Positions 1-9,418 of a stretch of 64,000 bases of DNA are shown here, piece after piece. Origin of the DNA: Actinomadura litoris (GTDB lineage Bacteria; Actinomycetota; Actinomycetes; Streptosporangiales; Streptosporangiaceae). The stretch's first letter is position 1. Each line of letters opens with the position of its first letter. A model generated the notes under the pieces. It was not told where the DNA came from and ran no database searches. It was given only the letters and a program-made list of their open reading frames with translations. Position numbers and translations under genes: made by a program. Where the stretch lies: contig NZ_WOFH01000006.1 of the NCBI RefSeq assembly GCF_009733595.1, forward strand, positions 496,001 to 560,000, written 5' to 3'.

Positions 1-23
1 TGGTCCGCTGACCCGCGCCCGGG

Positions 24-3000
24 TCACATCCGCGTGCCGGTCCGGTCGGTGATCCCGGCGCGCTCGCGGTAGGCGCGCAGGAGCGCGAGGGCGTCCGGCC
101 CGCGCGGGCGGCGCCCCGGCCGGATGTCGCAGGCGAGCGCCTTCGCCTCCTGGATGTGGGTGTTCGGGTCCAGGACGAGGTGCAGCAGCTCGTTGGCGGC
201 GTCGCCGGTGCTGAGGCCGTTCGGCCCCCAGTGGTAGGGCAGGCCGACCTGGTGCAGCGTCCGGCCGTCCACGGTGAGCGGCGCCATCCGCGCGGTGACC
301 ATGACCCGCGCCTCGATCACGCCGCGCGCCGACACGATCGTGGCCCAGCCGCCGTGCTCCAGGCCCCGCTCGTCCGCCAGCCCGGGCGAGACCTCGCAGA
401 AGAACTCCGGTTGCAGCTCGGCCAGGTAGGGCTGCCAGCGCGACATGCCGCCCGCCGTGTGGTGCTCGGTCAGCCGGTAGGTCGTCGCCACGTACGGGAA
501 CACCTCCGAGCCGGGGTCGGCGCCGCTCGGCGCCGACCGGTCGTCGGGATGCGGTTTCAGCAGGTGCCGGACGGGGTTGCGCTGCTGCCCGTACAGCGGG
601 TTCGTGAACGGCGACTCCTGCGGCTCGTAGTGCGCGGGGAGCGGCCCGTCCACGAGGCCCGCCGGGACGTGCAGCCACGCCTTGCCGTCGGCCTGCATGA
701 TGAACGGGTCGTCGCCGGCGAGGGCGTCCGGCCCCCGCGCGCCCGGCGGCGGCCGGTAGTCGGGCGGGCGGTCGGCGACGAAGTCGGGCACGTCGTGGCC
801 CGTCCACCTGCCCTGCTCGGCGTCCCACCAGATGAGCGCCTTGCGTTCGCTCCACGGTCTGCCGTCGGGGTCGGCGGACGCGCGGTTGTACAGGACGCGC
901 CGGTTCGCGGGCCACGCCCAGCCCCACTCGGGCGCCACCCAGCTCTGGTCGCGGCCGGGCTTGCGGCGCGCGGCCTGGTTGACGCCGTCCGCGTACACGC
1001 CCGCGTAGATCCAGCACCCGCACGAGGTGGACCCGTCGGGCTTCAGCTGGGTGTAGGCCGAGATCGGCCTCCCCTCCGCGTCCCGGCCGTTGATCTCGGC
1101 GAGCACGGCCTCGGCGTCCGGCTCGGCGAGGTCGCCGTGCGTGGGGTAGTCCCAGGTCAGGTCCAGCAGGGGACGGTCCATCTCGTCCTCGGACCCGGCG
1201 AGCTTCTCCCGGATGATCCGGCCGAGGTGGTAGGTGAACCACAGGTCGCTGCGGATGTCCCCGGCCGGTTCGACGGCCTGGCTGTGCCACTGGAGCATCC
1301 GCTGGGTGTTGGTGAAGCTGCCGTCCTTCTCGGTGTGCGCGGCGGCGGGCAGGAAGAACACCTCGGTGCCGATGTCCTCGGGCCGCGTCTCGCCGGTCTC
1401 TACCTCGGGGCCGTCCTGCCACCACGTCGCGGACTCGATCAGCGAGAAGTCGCGGACGACCAGCCAGTCCAGGTTCGCCATGCCGAGCCGCTGGATCTTG
1501 GCGTTGGCCGACCCGACCGCCGGGTTCTCGCCCAGCAGGAAGTAGCCCTTGCACACCCCGTCGATCTGCGCCATCGCGGTCTCGTAGGTGCTGTGGGTGC
1601 CGGTCAGCCGGGGCAGGTAGTCGAACCGGAAGTCGTTGTCGGCCGTGGCCGCGTCGCCCCAGTACGACTTGAGCAGGCTCACGAAGTAGGAGCGCATGTC
1701 GCCCCAGAAGCCCTTGTGCGCCGCCTCCGCCTCGATGAACGCGTCCAGGTTCTCGTTGGTGTGCGCGTGCGGCATCGGGATGTACCCGGGCAGCAGGTTG
1801 AACAGCGTCGGGATGTCGGTCGAGCCCTGGATGGACGCGTGCCCGCGCAGCGCCAGGATCCCTCCGCCGGGGCGCCCGATGTTGCCGAGCAGCGTCTGCA
1901 GGATCGACGCCGCCCGGATGTACTGGACGCCCACCGTGTGCTGCGTCCAGCCGACCGCGTAGGCGAACGCGGTCGTCCGGTCGCGCCCGGAGTTCTCGCT
2001 GACGAGGTCGCACACCTGCTGGAACAGCGCGGGCGGGACGCCGCAGATCCGCTCCACCATCTCCGGCGTGTAGCGGGCGAAGTGCCGCTTCAGCACCTGG
2101 AACACGCAGCGCGGATGCTCCAGCGTCAGGTCGCGCTCCGGCTCGCCCTCGCCGATGTCCGCGCCGCCCGAACCGTGCGCCTCGCCGCGTCCGGCCTCCG
2201 CGACCGCCTCGACGCGGTCCTCGTACTCCTCGTCGCGCTCCCCGGCGGCCGACTGGACCTCCAGGCCCGCGTACTGCCACGTGCTCGGGTCGTAGCTGCG
2301 CGAGTCCGGGTGCAGGCCGGAGAACACTCCGTCCAGGTCCTCGGTGTCGCGGAACTCCTCGGAGAGGATCATCGGCGCGTTCGTGTAGGCCACCACGTAG
2401 TCGCGGAAGTACTTCTGGTTCTTGAGGACGTGGTTGATGATCCCGCCGAGGAACGCGATGTCACTGCCCGCGCGCAGCGGGACGTGGACGTCCGCGACCG
2501 CGCTCGTGCGGGTGAACCGGGGGTCGACGTGGATCAGCTTGGCGCCGCGCGCCTTCGCCTCCATCACCCACTGGAACCCGACCGGATGGCACTCGGCCAT
2601 GTTCGAGCCCTGCACGACGATGCAGTCGGAGTTGCGCAGATCCTGCTGGAAGGTGGTCGCGCCGCCGCGTCCGAACGAGGTTCCCAGACCGGGAACGGTG
2701 GAGGAGTGTCAAATACGGGCCTGGTTCTCGATCTGCACCGCGCCGAGCGCGGTGAACAGCTTCTTGATCAGGTAGTTCTCCTCGTTGTCGAGGGTGGCGC
2801 CGCCGAGGCTCGCGAGGCCGAGCGTCCGCCGGACGCGGACCCCGTCGTCCTCCCACTGCCATCCCTCGCGCCGGGCCGCGATCACCCGGTCGGCGATCAT
2901 GTCCATCGCCTCGTCGAGGTCGAGCGGCTCCCACTCGGTGCCGTGCGGGCGCCGGTAGAGCACCTTCCGCTCCCGCGCCGGGCCGGTCGTCAGCTGGAGG

Positions 3001-3275
3001 CTCGCCGAGCCCTTCGGGCACAGCCGCCCCCGGCTCACCGGGGAGTCGGGGTCGCCCTCGATCTGGGTGACCTTCCCGTCCTGGACGTACACGTTCTGGC
3101 CGCAGCCGACCGCGCAGTAGGGGCAGACGGACTTCACGACCCGGTCGGCGGTGCTCACCCGCGCGGTCAGCCGCTCGCTGCCCGCGCTCTTGGCGGCGGC
3201 GCCGCGGCCGAGCGGATCGGACCCGGTGGCCTGCCGGTAGACGGGCCACGACCCGATCCAGCGGCGAACGCCCAT
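24..3275 (-). CDS. fdhA: Formate dehydrogenase alpha subunit, selenocysteine-containing (in-frame UGA)
   Basis: Molybdenum bis-MGD oxidoreductase that oxidises formate to CO2. The frame runs 1083 codons and is interrupted only by UGA at 2711-2709, read here as Sec189. Before the UGA lies the [4Fe-4S] motif Cys51-x2-Cys54-x3-Cys58-x27-Cys86. Around the UGA the protein reads NQARI-U-HSSTVPGLGTSFGRG, matching the active-site segment of FdnG-type dehydrogenases. Further on are GSNMAECHPVGF, HPRCVFQVLKRH and a C-terminal molybdopterin-dinucleotide domain. ATG at 3275 is chosen over GTG at 3290 because GGGAGG lies 7 nt upstream. No Tat signal is visible, so the enzyme is probably cytoplasmic. Downstream partners (Fe-S subunit, sel genes) would lie beyond the left edge. 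Confidence 0.93.
2680..2696 (-). promoter_or_regulatory. SECIS element for UGA recoding
   Basis: The mRNA folds as GUUCCC-GGUCU-GGGAAC, a perfect 6-bp stem with the loop GGUCU. It starts 12 nt after the UGA codon (2711-2709). The E. coli fdhF SECIS has a GGUCU apical loop at about the same spacing, and its loop G and U contact SelB. The hairpin lies inside coding sequence, as bacterial SECIS elements do. This argues strongly that UGA is decoded as selenocysteine. Confidence 0.88.
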
Positions 3276-3313
3276 GCCCCGCCCTCCCACCCGACTCCGT
3301 GGACGCGCGCCTC

Positions 3314-4798
3314 CTACCCGGCGCCCTGACCATGAAACACACGCGGGGACGCCGCCGACCCACCCTCGACCTCATCGAACAAGGCGGCCGTGCGCCGGGC
3401 GGACTCCCGGGCGCGGCGTCCGGTACTGAGCAGGCACAGGGCCACGAGCCCGACCCCGAGCCCGGTAACCAGCCACCACACCCCGCGCTCCGCATGCGTG
3501 AACGACGCCCCGCCACCCGCGACGGACGACCCCACGATCGTCCCGGAGATCGCGACGCCGAGCGTCGTGCCGACCTGCCGCCCGGTGGAGGACAGCGAGG
3601 CCGCCACGCCCGCCATCGAGCGCGGCATTCCCGACACCGCCGTATTGGTGATCGGCGGGTTGACCGTCCCGAGGAACACCCCGAACAGCACGGAGACCCC
3701 GAGCACCGCCGGGATCGGCGTGGCCGGGCCGAGCCGCAGCGAGGCGGCGCCGCCGAGCGCGAGCGCGGTCCCGGCGACCAGCAGCGGGAGGCGGGGGCCG
3801 CGCGCCCCGACGAGCCGTCCGCTGCGCGGCGACAGCACCATCGTCAGCGCCCCGACCGGGAGCAGGCACAGCCCGGTCGCGAGCGCCGACATGCCCCGCA
3901 CGTCCTGGAGGTACTGGGTGGTGACGAACAGGAACGCGTTGAACCCGCACAGCGCGAACAGCGCCATCACGATCGCCGCGCCGAACGGCACGCCGCGGAA
4001 CAGGCGCAGCTCCAGCAGCGGATCGGCGCGGCGCGGCTCGAAGGCGAGCAGGCCCAGCACGCCGAGGACCGCGACCGCGAGCAGCGCGAGGATCACCGGC
4101 GAGCCCCAGCCCAGCCGCCGCGACTCGATGATCGCGTAGACGAGGGCGCCCAACGTGAGGACCACCAGGAACTGGCCGACGGGATCGAAGCGGCGCGCCC
4201 GCGCGGCACGCGACTCCGGGACGAACAGCGCCGAGCACACGATCGCGGCGGCCGCGATCGGCACGTTGACCCAGAAGACCGAGCGCCAGCCGAGGCCGTC
4301 GACCAGCGCGCCGCCGGCGATCGGCCCGAGCGCCAGCGCCAGCCCCGACACCGAGCCGAACACGCCGATCGCCCGCGCCCGCTCGGCCGGCTCGGGGAAC
4401 GTCGCGGCGACGATCGCCATCGCGACCGGGTTGAGCATCGTCCCGCCGACGGCCTGGAGCGCGCGTGCCGCGATCAGCCAGCCGATGCCCGGCGCGAGGC
4501 CGCACAGCAGCGAGCCGAGCCCGAACACCGCGAGCCCGGCCTGGAAGACGCGCCGCCGCCCGATCCGGTCGGCCGTGGACCCGGCGAGCAGCAGGAATCC
4601 GGCCAGCACCAGCGTGTAGGCGTCGACCGTCCACTGGAGGCCGGTCACCGAGGCGTGCAGGTCGCGGCGGATCGAGGGCAGCGCGACGTTGACGATGGAG
4701 ATGTCCATCACCACGACGAGCATGCCGGCGCAGCAGATCGCGAGGACGAGGAGGCGCCGGCGGCGGTCGGACGCGCCGCCGGGGGTCGGTGGGTTCAT
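3314..4798 (-). CDS. MFS drug transporter, DHA2 (EmrB/QacA) family, 14 TM
   Basis: Proton-driven multidrug exporter of 494 aa, the usual size for the 14-helix DHA2 group. Residues 15-100 carry MDISIVNVALPSI and the loop-2/3 signature GSTADRIGRRRVF. Residues 135-190 hold the antiporter motif C region (LGPIAGGALVDGLGWRSVF). Substrate unknown. It is transcribed divergently from a MerR regulator with only 25 bp between the two starts, the usual arrangement for a drug pump and its sensor. Confidence 0.88.
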   Translation of the reverse strand: MNPPTPGGASDRRRRLLVLAICCAGMLVVVMDISIVNVALPSIRRDLHASVTGLQWTVDAYTLVLAGFLLLAGSTADRIGRRRVFQAGLAVFGLGSLLCGLAPGIGWLIAARALQAVGGTMLNPVAMAIVAATFPEPAERARAIGVFGSVSGLALALGPIAGGALVDGLGWRSVFWVNVPIAAAAIVCSALFVPESRAARARRFDPVGQFLVVLTLGALVYAIIESRRLGWGSPVILALLAVAVLGVLGLLAFEPRRADPLLELRLFRGVPFGAAIVMALFALCGFNAFLFVTTQYLQDVRGMSALATGLCLLPVGALTMVLSPRSGRLVGARGPRLPLLVAGTALALGGAASLRLGPATPIPAVLGVSVLFGVFLGTVNPPITNTAVSGMPRSMAGVAASLSSTGRQVGTTLGVAISGTIVGSSVAGGGASFTHAERGVWWLVTGLGVGLVALCLLSTGRRARESARRTAALFDEVEGGSAASPRVFHGQGAG

Positions 4799-4823
4799 GA
4801 CCCCGGACGCTAGAATTTAGAGC
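4799..4823. promoter_or_regulatory. Compact divergent promoter between MFS exporter and MerR gene
   Basis: Only 25 bp separate the two start codons. TAGAAT at 4811-4816 is a good -10 for the MerR gene and ends 7 bp before its GTG, so the mRNA would be leaderless. The A/T-rich core CTAGAATTTAG is nearly palindromic in an otherwise GC-rich context, and is a likely MerR binding site covering both promoters. Confidence 0.5.
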
Positions 4824-5264
4824 GTGCTCGAAGTCAACCGGAAGCCCGACATCCCCGAGGAGGGGCTCGCCATCGCGGAGGCCGCCCGCCGCACCGGCGT
4901 CAGCGTCCACACCCTGCGCTACTACGAGCGCGCGGGCCTGGTCGTCACCACGCTCGACCGCACCGCCGGCGGCTGGCGCCGCTACCACCGGCTCGACCTC
5001 GACTGGATCCTCGTCTGCACGCGGCTCCGCGCGACCGGCATGCCGATCAGGTCCATCCGCCGCTACGCCGAACTCGTCGCCGCCGGGCGCGGCAACGAGG
5101 AGGAGCGGCTCGCGCTCCTGGAGGCCCACCGCGCCGAGGTGACCGCGCGCCTCGCCGAGATCCAGAGCAACCTGGCGCTCATCGACCACAAGATCGACGT
5201 CTACCGGGGCCGGCTGGCCGCCGGTGACGCCGATCAACTGTGGGCTCCGACCCCTCCCGGCTAG
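4824..5264 (+). CDS. MerR family transcriptional regulator
   Basis: A 146-aa one-component regulator. Residues 14-50 form the MerR winged helix (LAIAEAARRTGVSVHTLRYYERAGLV), followed by RYHRLDLDWILVCTRLRATGMPI and a dimerisation helix (about 85-135). There is no cysteine in the effector end, so metal sensing is unlikely. It probably senses an organic compound and controls the divergent exporter. The GTG start has no Shine-Dalgarno, which fits a leaderless transcript. Confidence 0.88.
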   Translation: MLEVNRKPDIPEEGLAIAEAARRTGVSVHTLRYYERAGLVVTTLDRTAGGWRRYHRLDLDWILVCTRLRATGMPIRSIRRYAELVAAGRGNEEERLALLEAHRAEVTARLAEIQSNLALIDHKIDVYRGRLAAGDADQLWAPTPPG

Positions 5265-5833
5265 CGGACGACCGGCCCGGCGGGCGGCCCCCGAACTCGC
5301 CGGATCCCGGGGGGCCGTCCCTCGCCCTCCGGAGGACCGCACCCGCCTGACGGCATGAGCGGGGTCTGAAGCACCTGACGGCGGGCTCACACGGTTCCCC
5401 GGAGAGTGCAACCGTGTGAGCGCCTATCCACGCAGTGGCCAAGGGGGCTGAACCCACCACGCGGAGGTCTGTTCGCGGTCTTCCGCTCCGGTCGGACGAG
5501 CCGCCGCGCCTCCCGCACCGACCCCGATTCGCCCGCAGGGCGACCTCGGAGCGTGACCGGCCGCCAGCGCATCGCACGGCAATAGTCCTGGCAGCGGGCG
5601 AAGCCCACGCACGTTCAGCCCAGTGCAAGAAGGGAATCAGAACTCGACGCCGAGGCTGAAACGGACACCACGGCAACAATGGACCAATGGACGCGTAGGT
5701 CGGGCGCTGGTGATAACTCGATCTTGGTCGAGCGGGCGGATTTCACGCGAAGTTACATAGCTGCCGCGACTGGAGCGCTGGCATACTCTTTCGCAAGGCC
5801 AAAGAAATGGCTTCGCCAATCCGAGGAGATTTC
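5265..5833. other. Intergenic region, no supported gene
   Basis: Short open frames here (for example minus 5387-5608) have no recognisable protein and no ribosome binding site. The last 100 bp become more A/T-rich and presumably carry the promoter of the secreted protein that starts at 5834; I could not define a convincing -35/-10 pair. Confidence 0.5.
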
Positions 5834-6259
5834 ATGCGACGTCCGCTCTCTGGGCGCGTGCCCAGCGCGTCCTCAACCATCAAGCCGTTAGTCGTCATGG
5901 CAGCGGCCAGTGCCGCTCTCTTCGCCGCGCCGGCAGTGGCATCCGCCGCGCAGACCGGCACGGTCACGCCGGGTGCCCGGGACCAGGGCGCCACCTCCAT
6001 CTCGGGCACCGCGAGCAGTGCGCGCTCCGGGGCCGGCATCGCCGCCGTCTTCAACTGCCGGTACTTCGGCCGTCCCCCGTACCAGGAGCTCCAGTTCAAC
6101 TGCTTGGTGCGGTCCGGTCGCCTCCAGGTGGTCCTTAATTGCGTCGACGGACGGCGGATCTCCGGCCCCATCTTGGTGCCGACCGGCTACTACCAGCCCT
6201 TCAGTATCAGCTGCGCGCCCGCCCAGTACTCCACCTTCGACTACTACGGGAGCGACTGA
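5834..6259 (+). CDS. Small secreted protein of unknown function
   Basis: A 141-aa product with a Sec signal peptide: basic start (MRRPLSGR), hydrophobic run VVMAAASAALFAA and cleavage after AVASAA near residue 39. The mature part (about 100 aa) has three cysteines (FNCRYF, FNCLVR, LNCVDG) plus SISCAP near the end, giving four cysteines that could form two disulfides. ATG 5834 is preferred over the upstream start at 5807 because GAGGAG lies 5 nt before it. I do not recognise the family. Confidence 0.7.
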   Translation: MRRPLSGRVPSASSTIKPLVVMAAASAALFAAPAVASAAQTGTVTPGARDQGATSISGTASSARSGAGIAAVFNCRYFGRPPYQELQFNCLVRSGRLQVVLNCVDGRRISGPILVPTGYYQPFSISCAPAQYSTFDYYGSD

Positions 6260-6484
6260 CATATTCCAGAAAGCCCGGCAGAACCGCAGCCCCGCACGGG
6301 CTACCGCCAGTGCCGCAGCTGGCAACGCGGGTCTCCGAATTCAGGAGCGAGCGCGGATAGGTGCGGTGGGGGCATCGGCAGAAGAACGGGCACAGGTCCT
6401 GGTGGTCATAAGTCGTAACGCCCTGTGATCACTGGCGGGGCCTGTGCCCGCGCTGCGGCGAGCGCGACGCCCCCTGACACTCCG

Positions 6485-6519
6485 AGACGCTCGGCCGGGG
6501 AATCCCCGGCCGAGCGTCT
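6485..6519. terminator. Bidirectional terminator hairpin
   Basis: Perfect 16-bp stem AGACGCTCGGCCGGGG with its complement around an AAT loop. It lies between the end of the secreted-protein gene and the end of the convergent amidohydrolase gene. There is no U-tract, as is common in actinomycetes. Confidence 0.8.
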
Positions 6520-6539
6520 GGCGTTGTCGGGCCGTCCGG

Positions 6540-7736
6540 TCAGGGGACGAGGGCGCCGGAGCGGGCGACTACGCGGCCGTCCTTCATCACCAGGGTCCGC
6601 TCGGGGGGTGTCACGACGATCTCGCCGAGTGCCTCGCCGGGGAGGACGACGAGGTCGGCGACGTCTCCCTCCTTGAGGTCGCAGCGGGGCGCGCCGAGGA
6701 CGGCGCGGCCCAGCGTCGTGCCCATGCTCAGCGCGAACTCCAGGTCGTCGTCGGTGCGCCAGTACCGCTTGTAGGCCATGAACATCGCGCGGGCGAGGAT
6801 GTCGCCCTCGCCCCACGGCGACCAGCGGCTCCGGGCGGAGTCGGAGCCGAGGCACATCCGCACGCCCATCGCGTGCAGGGCCTTGACGTCCGGCACCGGG
6901 AGGAGGCCGTGGACGCCGACGGCGACCGCGATGTCGGCCTCCGCGAGCACCGAGCCGAGGTGCGCGAGCTGCGCGGGCGTCGGCTCGGCCAGGCTGAACA
7001 CGTCGCACAGGCTGACCTTGCCCTGCATGCCGAGCGCCTTGACCCGCTCGGCGATCCGCTCGATGAGCCAGATGCCGAGCTCGCCGGACTCGTGCGCGTG
7101 GAAGTCCACCGACACCTGGTAGCGCTCGGCGAGGCCGAAGACGATGTCGAGCTGGCGCGCGGCGTCGCCGTCCACGCCCGCCGGGTCCAGCCCGCCGACC
7201 GCGTCGGCCCCGAGCCGCAGCGCCTCCTCCAGCAGCTCCGCGGTGCCCGGCTTGCGCAGGATGCCGAGCTGCGGGAACGCCACGATCTGCAGGTCGGTGA
7301 GGCCGGTCATCTCCTCGCGCACCTGGAACATGCCCTGGATGCCGTCGAGCCCGATCTCCGGCGCCACGTCCACGAAGGTCCTGATCGACGTCGAGCCGTA
7401 GGCGACGCACTTGTCGAGGAAGGCCCGCGCCCGCTTCGCGACGGGCGTCGTGGTCTCCGCCCACTGCTGGAGCATGTCGTCGAACATCTGGTCCATCGTG
7501 ATCGGCTCGGACGTCCGCCGGATCCACGGCTCGCCCCACAGGCTCTTGTCGGCGTGGGCGTGGCCGTCGACGAAGCCGGGCAGGACGATCTGCCCGCCGA
7601 GGTCCTCGACGCGGTCGGCCGGGCCGAGGTCGGTCGGCGCGGCGCCGACGGACACGATCCTGCCGTTCGCGACCGTGACGGCCTGCGGGTCGCCCACGCC
7701 GTTCACGCGGACGTTGGACAGCACAATTCTGGACAT
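6540..7736 (-). CDS. Cytosine-deaminase-like amidohydrolase
   Basis: Metal-dependent hydrolase (398 aa) of the amidohydrolase superfamily, closest in look to cytosine and N-substituted-pyrimidine deaminases. Metal-site motifs are VDGHAHADKSLWG near residue 60, DFHAHESGE near 215 and LGSDSARSRWSPWG near 310. The N- and C-terminal strands of the composite beta domain are present (LSNVRVNG, GRVVARSG). It follows the ABC permease by 59 bp and has its own GAGAAGG, so it is the last gene of a transport operon. It probably deaminates the imported base; the substrate is inferred. Confidence 0.82.
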   Translation of the reverse strand: MSRIVLSNVRVNGVGDPQAVTVANGRIVSVGAAPTDLGPADRVEDLGGQIVLPGFVDGHAHADKSLWGEPWIRRTSEPITMDQMFDDMLQQWAETTTPVAKRARAFLDKCVAYGSTSIRTFVDVAPEIGLDGIQGMFQVREEMTGLTDLQIVAFPQLGILRKPGTAELLEEALRLGADAVGGLDPAGVDGDAARQLDIVFGLAERYQVSVDFHAHESGELGIWLIERIAERVKALGMQGKVSLCDVFSLAEPTPAQLAHLGSVLAEADIAVAVGVHGLLPVPDVKALHAMGVRMCLGSDSARSRWSPWGEGDILARAMFMAYKRYWRTDDDLEFALSMGTTLGRAVLGAPRCDLKEGDVADLVVLPGEALGEIVVTPPERTLVMKDGRVVARSGALVP

Positions 7737-7795
7737 GATCTGCCTTCTCGTGTTTCCCGGCCATCCGGGAGAACCTGCGGTGTTCCTTGGATCGC

Positions 7796-9418
7796 CTATT
7801 CGAGGCGGCCGATCGCGGCGTCCTCCAGCGCCCCGGCCAGGCGGTAGGCCATGAGCGAGGCGAGCAGCACGATCGCGACGCCGCCCCAGACGAAGTCGTA
7901 GTCCGACAGCGTCGCGGCGACCGTCATCGACGCGCCGAGCCCGTAGCCGGTGGCGAGCCACTCCGCGACCATCGCCGCGCCGATGGACAGCGGCAGCGCG
8001 ATCTTGACCGAGGCCAGCAGCGCGGGCAGCGCGTAGGGGATGAGCAGTTTGGTGATGTGGTGCCTGCGCTTCGCCCCGACGGCGTTGAGCAGGTCGCCCG
8101 CGCTGCGGGGGACGGCCCGCATCGCCAGCAGGACGTTGACGAGGATCGGGAAGAACGTCATCACCGCGATCAGGACGGTGACGGCCGCGATCCCGCGTCC
8201 GAACATCAGCGCCAGCAGCGGCATCGCGGCCACGATCGGGATCGAGCGCAGCGCGATCGAGATCGGCATCAGCACCCGCTCGATCACCGGGAACTCGTGC
8301 GCGACCACGGCCATCGCCACCGCGAGGACGAGCCCCACGAGGAAGCCGACCCCGGCGTCCCCGATGGTGCGCAGCAGCGACGACAGCATGTACGGCAGCG
8401 GGTCCTCCGCCTCGCCGGACGCGGTCACGAGCTGGGTGTCGCCGTTCAGGAAGTAGCGCCCGACCTCCCACGGGCCCCGGGCCACCGCGCTCCCGCCGGG
8501 CACGACGAGGACGAGCAGCCACCAGCCCAGCACGACGCCGCCGACCGTCGCGGCCACCGAGAGCACGGCGCGCCGGACGCGGGCGAGCGGGCGGGTGTCG
8601 CGGCGGCCGAGCCGGGCGGCCCGCGCGCCGAGGACGGTGTCCATCGAGCGCGTCCACGGCAGCGCCGTCCGCACGACCAGCGGCAGCGCCAGGAACGCCG
8701 CGGCGGCCAGCAGCGAGGTCACGATCGCGAGGCCCCAGGCGCGGGGGATGTCGAACGCGCCCTGCGCCTGCACCATCGCGACGCCGAGGCCCTCCGAGCC
8801 GCCCATGTACTCCCCGATGATCGCGCCGAGGATGGCGCCGGGCGCGGCGACCTGTAGTCCCGCGACCAGGCTCGGGATCGCGGCGGGCAGCCGCACCCGG
8901 CGGATCACCGTCCACTCCGAGCCGCCGGAGGCGCGCACCACGTCGACCGAGGTGCGGTCCACGCCGGTGAGGCCGAGGATCGCGGCGACCAGCGTGGTGA
9001 ACACGACCGCCTGCGCGGCGAGGATCACGCTCGGCATGCTGCCCCGGAAGGCGATCGCCAGCAGCGGCGCGACGGCGATGAGCGGCAGCGCGATCGCGCC
9101 GACCGCGACCCGCTCGAACAGCGCCTGGACGCGGGGGAACGGCAGCGTGCACAGCGCCAGCGCGATCGCGATGCCGTTGCCCCACAGGTACCCCTGGAGC
9201 GCCGAGGCCATCGTGACCGACACGTTCGGGCCGTAGTAGTCGGCGTCGTCGCGCATCTGGCCGAGCACCTCGGCGGGCTTCGGCACCAGCGACCCGAACG
9301 CGCCGGTCGCCATCACCTGCCACGCGACGGCCAGGACCAGCACGGTCAGCAGCGGCGGGACGAGGTCGCGCAGGCGCGCGGCGAGCGGCCGGGCGAAGGG
9401 CCGGGCGGTGGCGGTCAC
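7796..9418 (-). CDS. ABC transporter permease, two fused BPD domains (NitT/TauT type)
   Basis: Membrane subunit of an importer, 540 aa instead of the usual 250-280, because two permease domains are joined in one chain. Each half carries an EAA-type loop contacting the ATPase: VVRASGGSEWTVIRRVRLPAAIPSL near residue 165 and LLNAVGAKRRHHITKLLIPYALPAL near 455. About 11-12 membrane segments are expected. The GTG start at 9418 overlaps the ATPase stop (GTGA). The fused chain could replace the usual homodimer with a heteromeric pore in one polypeptide. Confidence 0.87.
   Translation of the reverse strand: MTATARPFARPLAARLRDLVPPLLTVLVLAVAWQVMATGAFGSLVPKPAEVLGQMRDDADYYGPNVSVTMASALQGYLWGNGIAIALALCTLPFPRVQALFERVAVGAIALPLIAVAPLLAIAFRGSMPSVILAAQAVVFTTLVAAILGLTGVDRTSVDVVRASGGSEWTVIRRVRLPAAIPSLVAGLQVAAPGAILGAIIGEYMGGSEGLGVAMVQAQGAFDIPRAWGLAIVTSLLAAAAFLALPLVVRTALPWTRSMDTVLGARAARLGRRDTRPLARVRRAVLSVAATVGGVVLGWWLLVLVVPGGSAVARGPWEVGRYFLNGDTQLVTASGEAEDPLPYMLSSLLRTIGDAGVGFLVGLVLAVAMAVVAHEFPVIERVLMPISIALRSIPIVAAMPLLALMFGRGIAAVTVLIAVMTFFPILVNVLLAMRAVPRSAGDLLNAVGAKRRHHITKLLIPYALPALLASVKIALPLSIGAAMVAEWLATGYGLGASMTVAATLSDYDFVWGGVAIVLLASLMAYRLAGALEDAAIGRLE

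Noticed and set aside
24..2711. Formate dehydrogenase as a pseudogene broken by UGA
   Set aside because: The frame continues with full conservation on both sides, and the SECIS hairpin sits at the right distance, so recoding explains the UGA.
156..3329. Long plus-strand frame (1057 aa) opposite the formate dehydrogenase
   Set aside because: Arg/Val/Gly-rich translation without domains; antisense shadow of a high-GC gene.
6540..9323. A single 927-aa fusion of permease and amidohydrolase
   Set aside because: The first 529 residues are an out-of-frame reading of the permease; the hydrolase has its own start and ribosome binding site at 7736.
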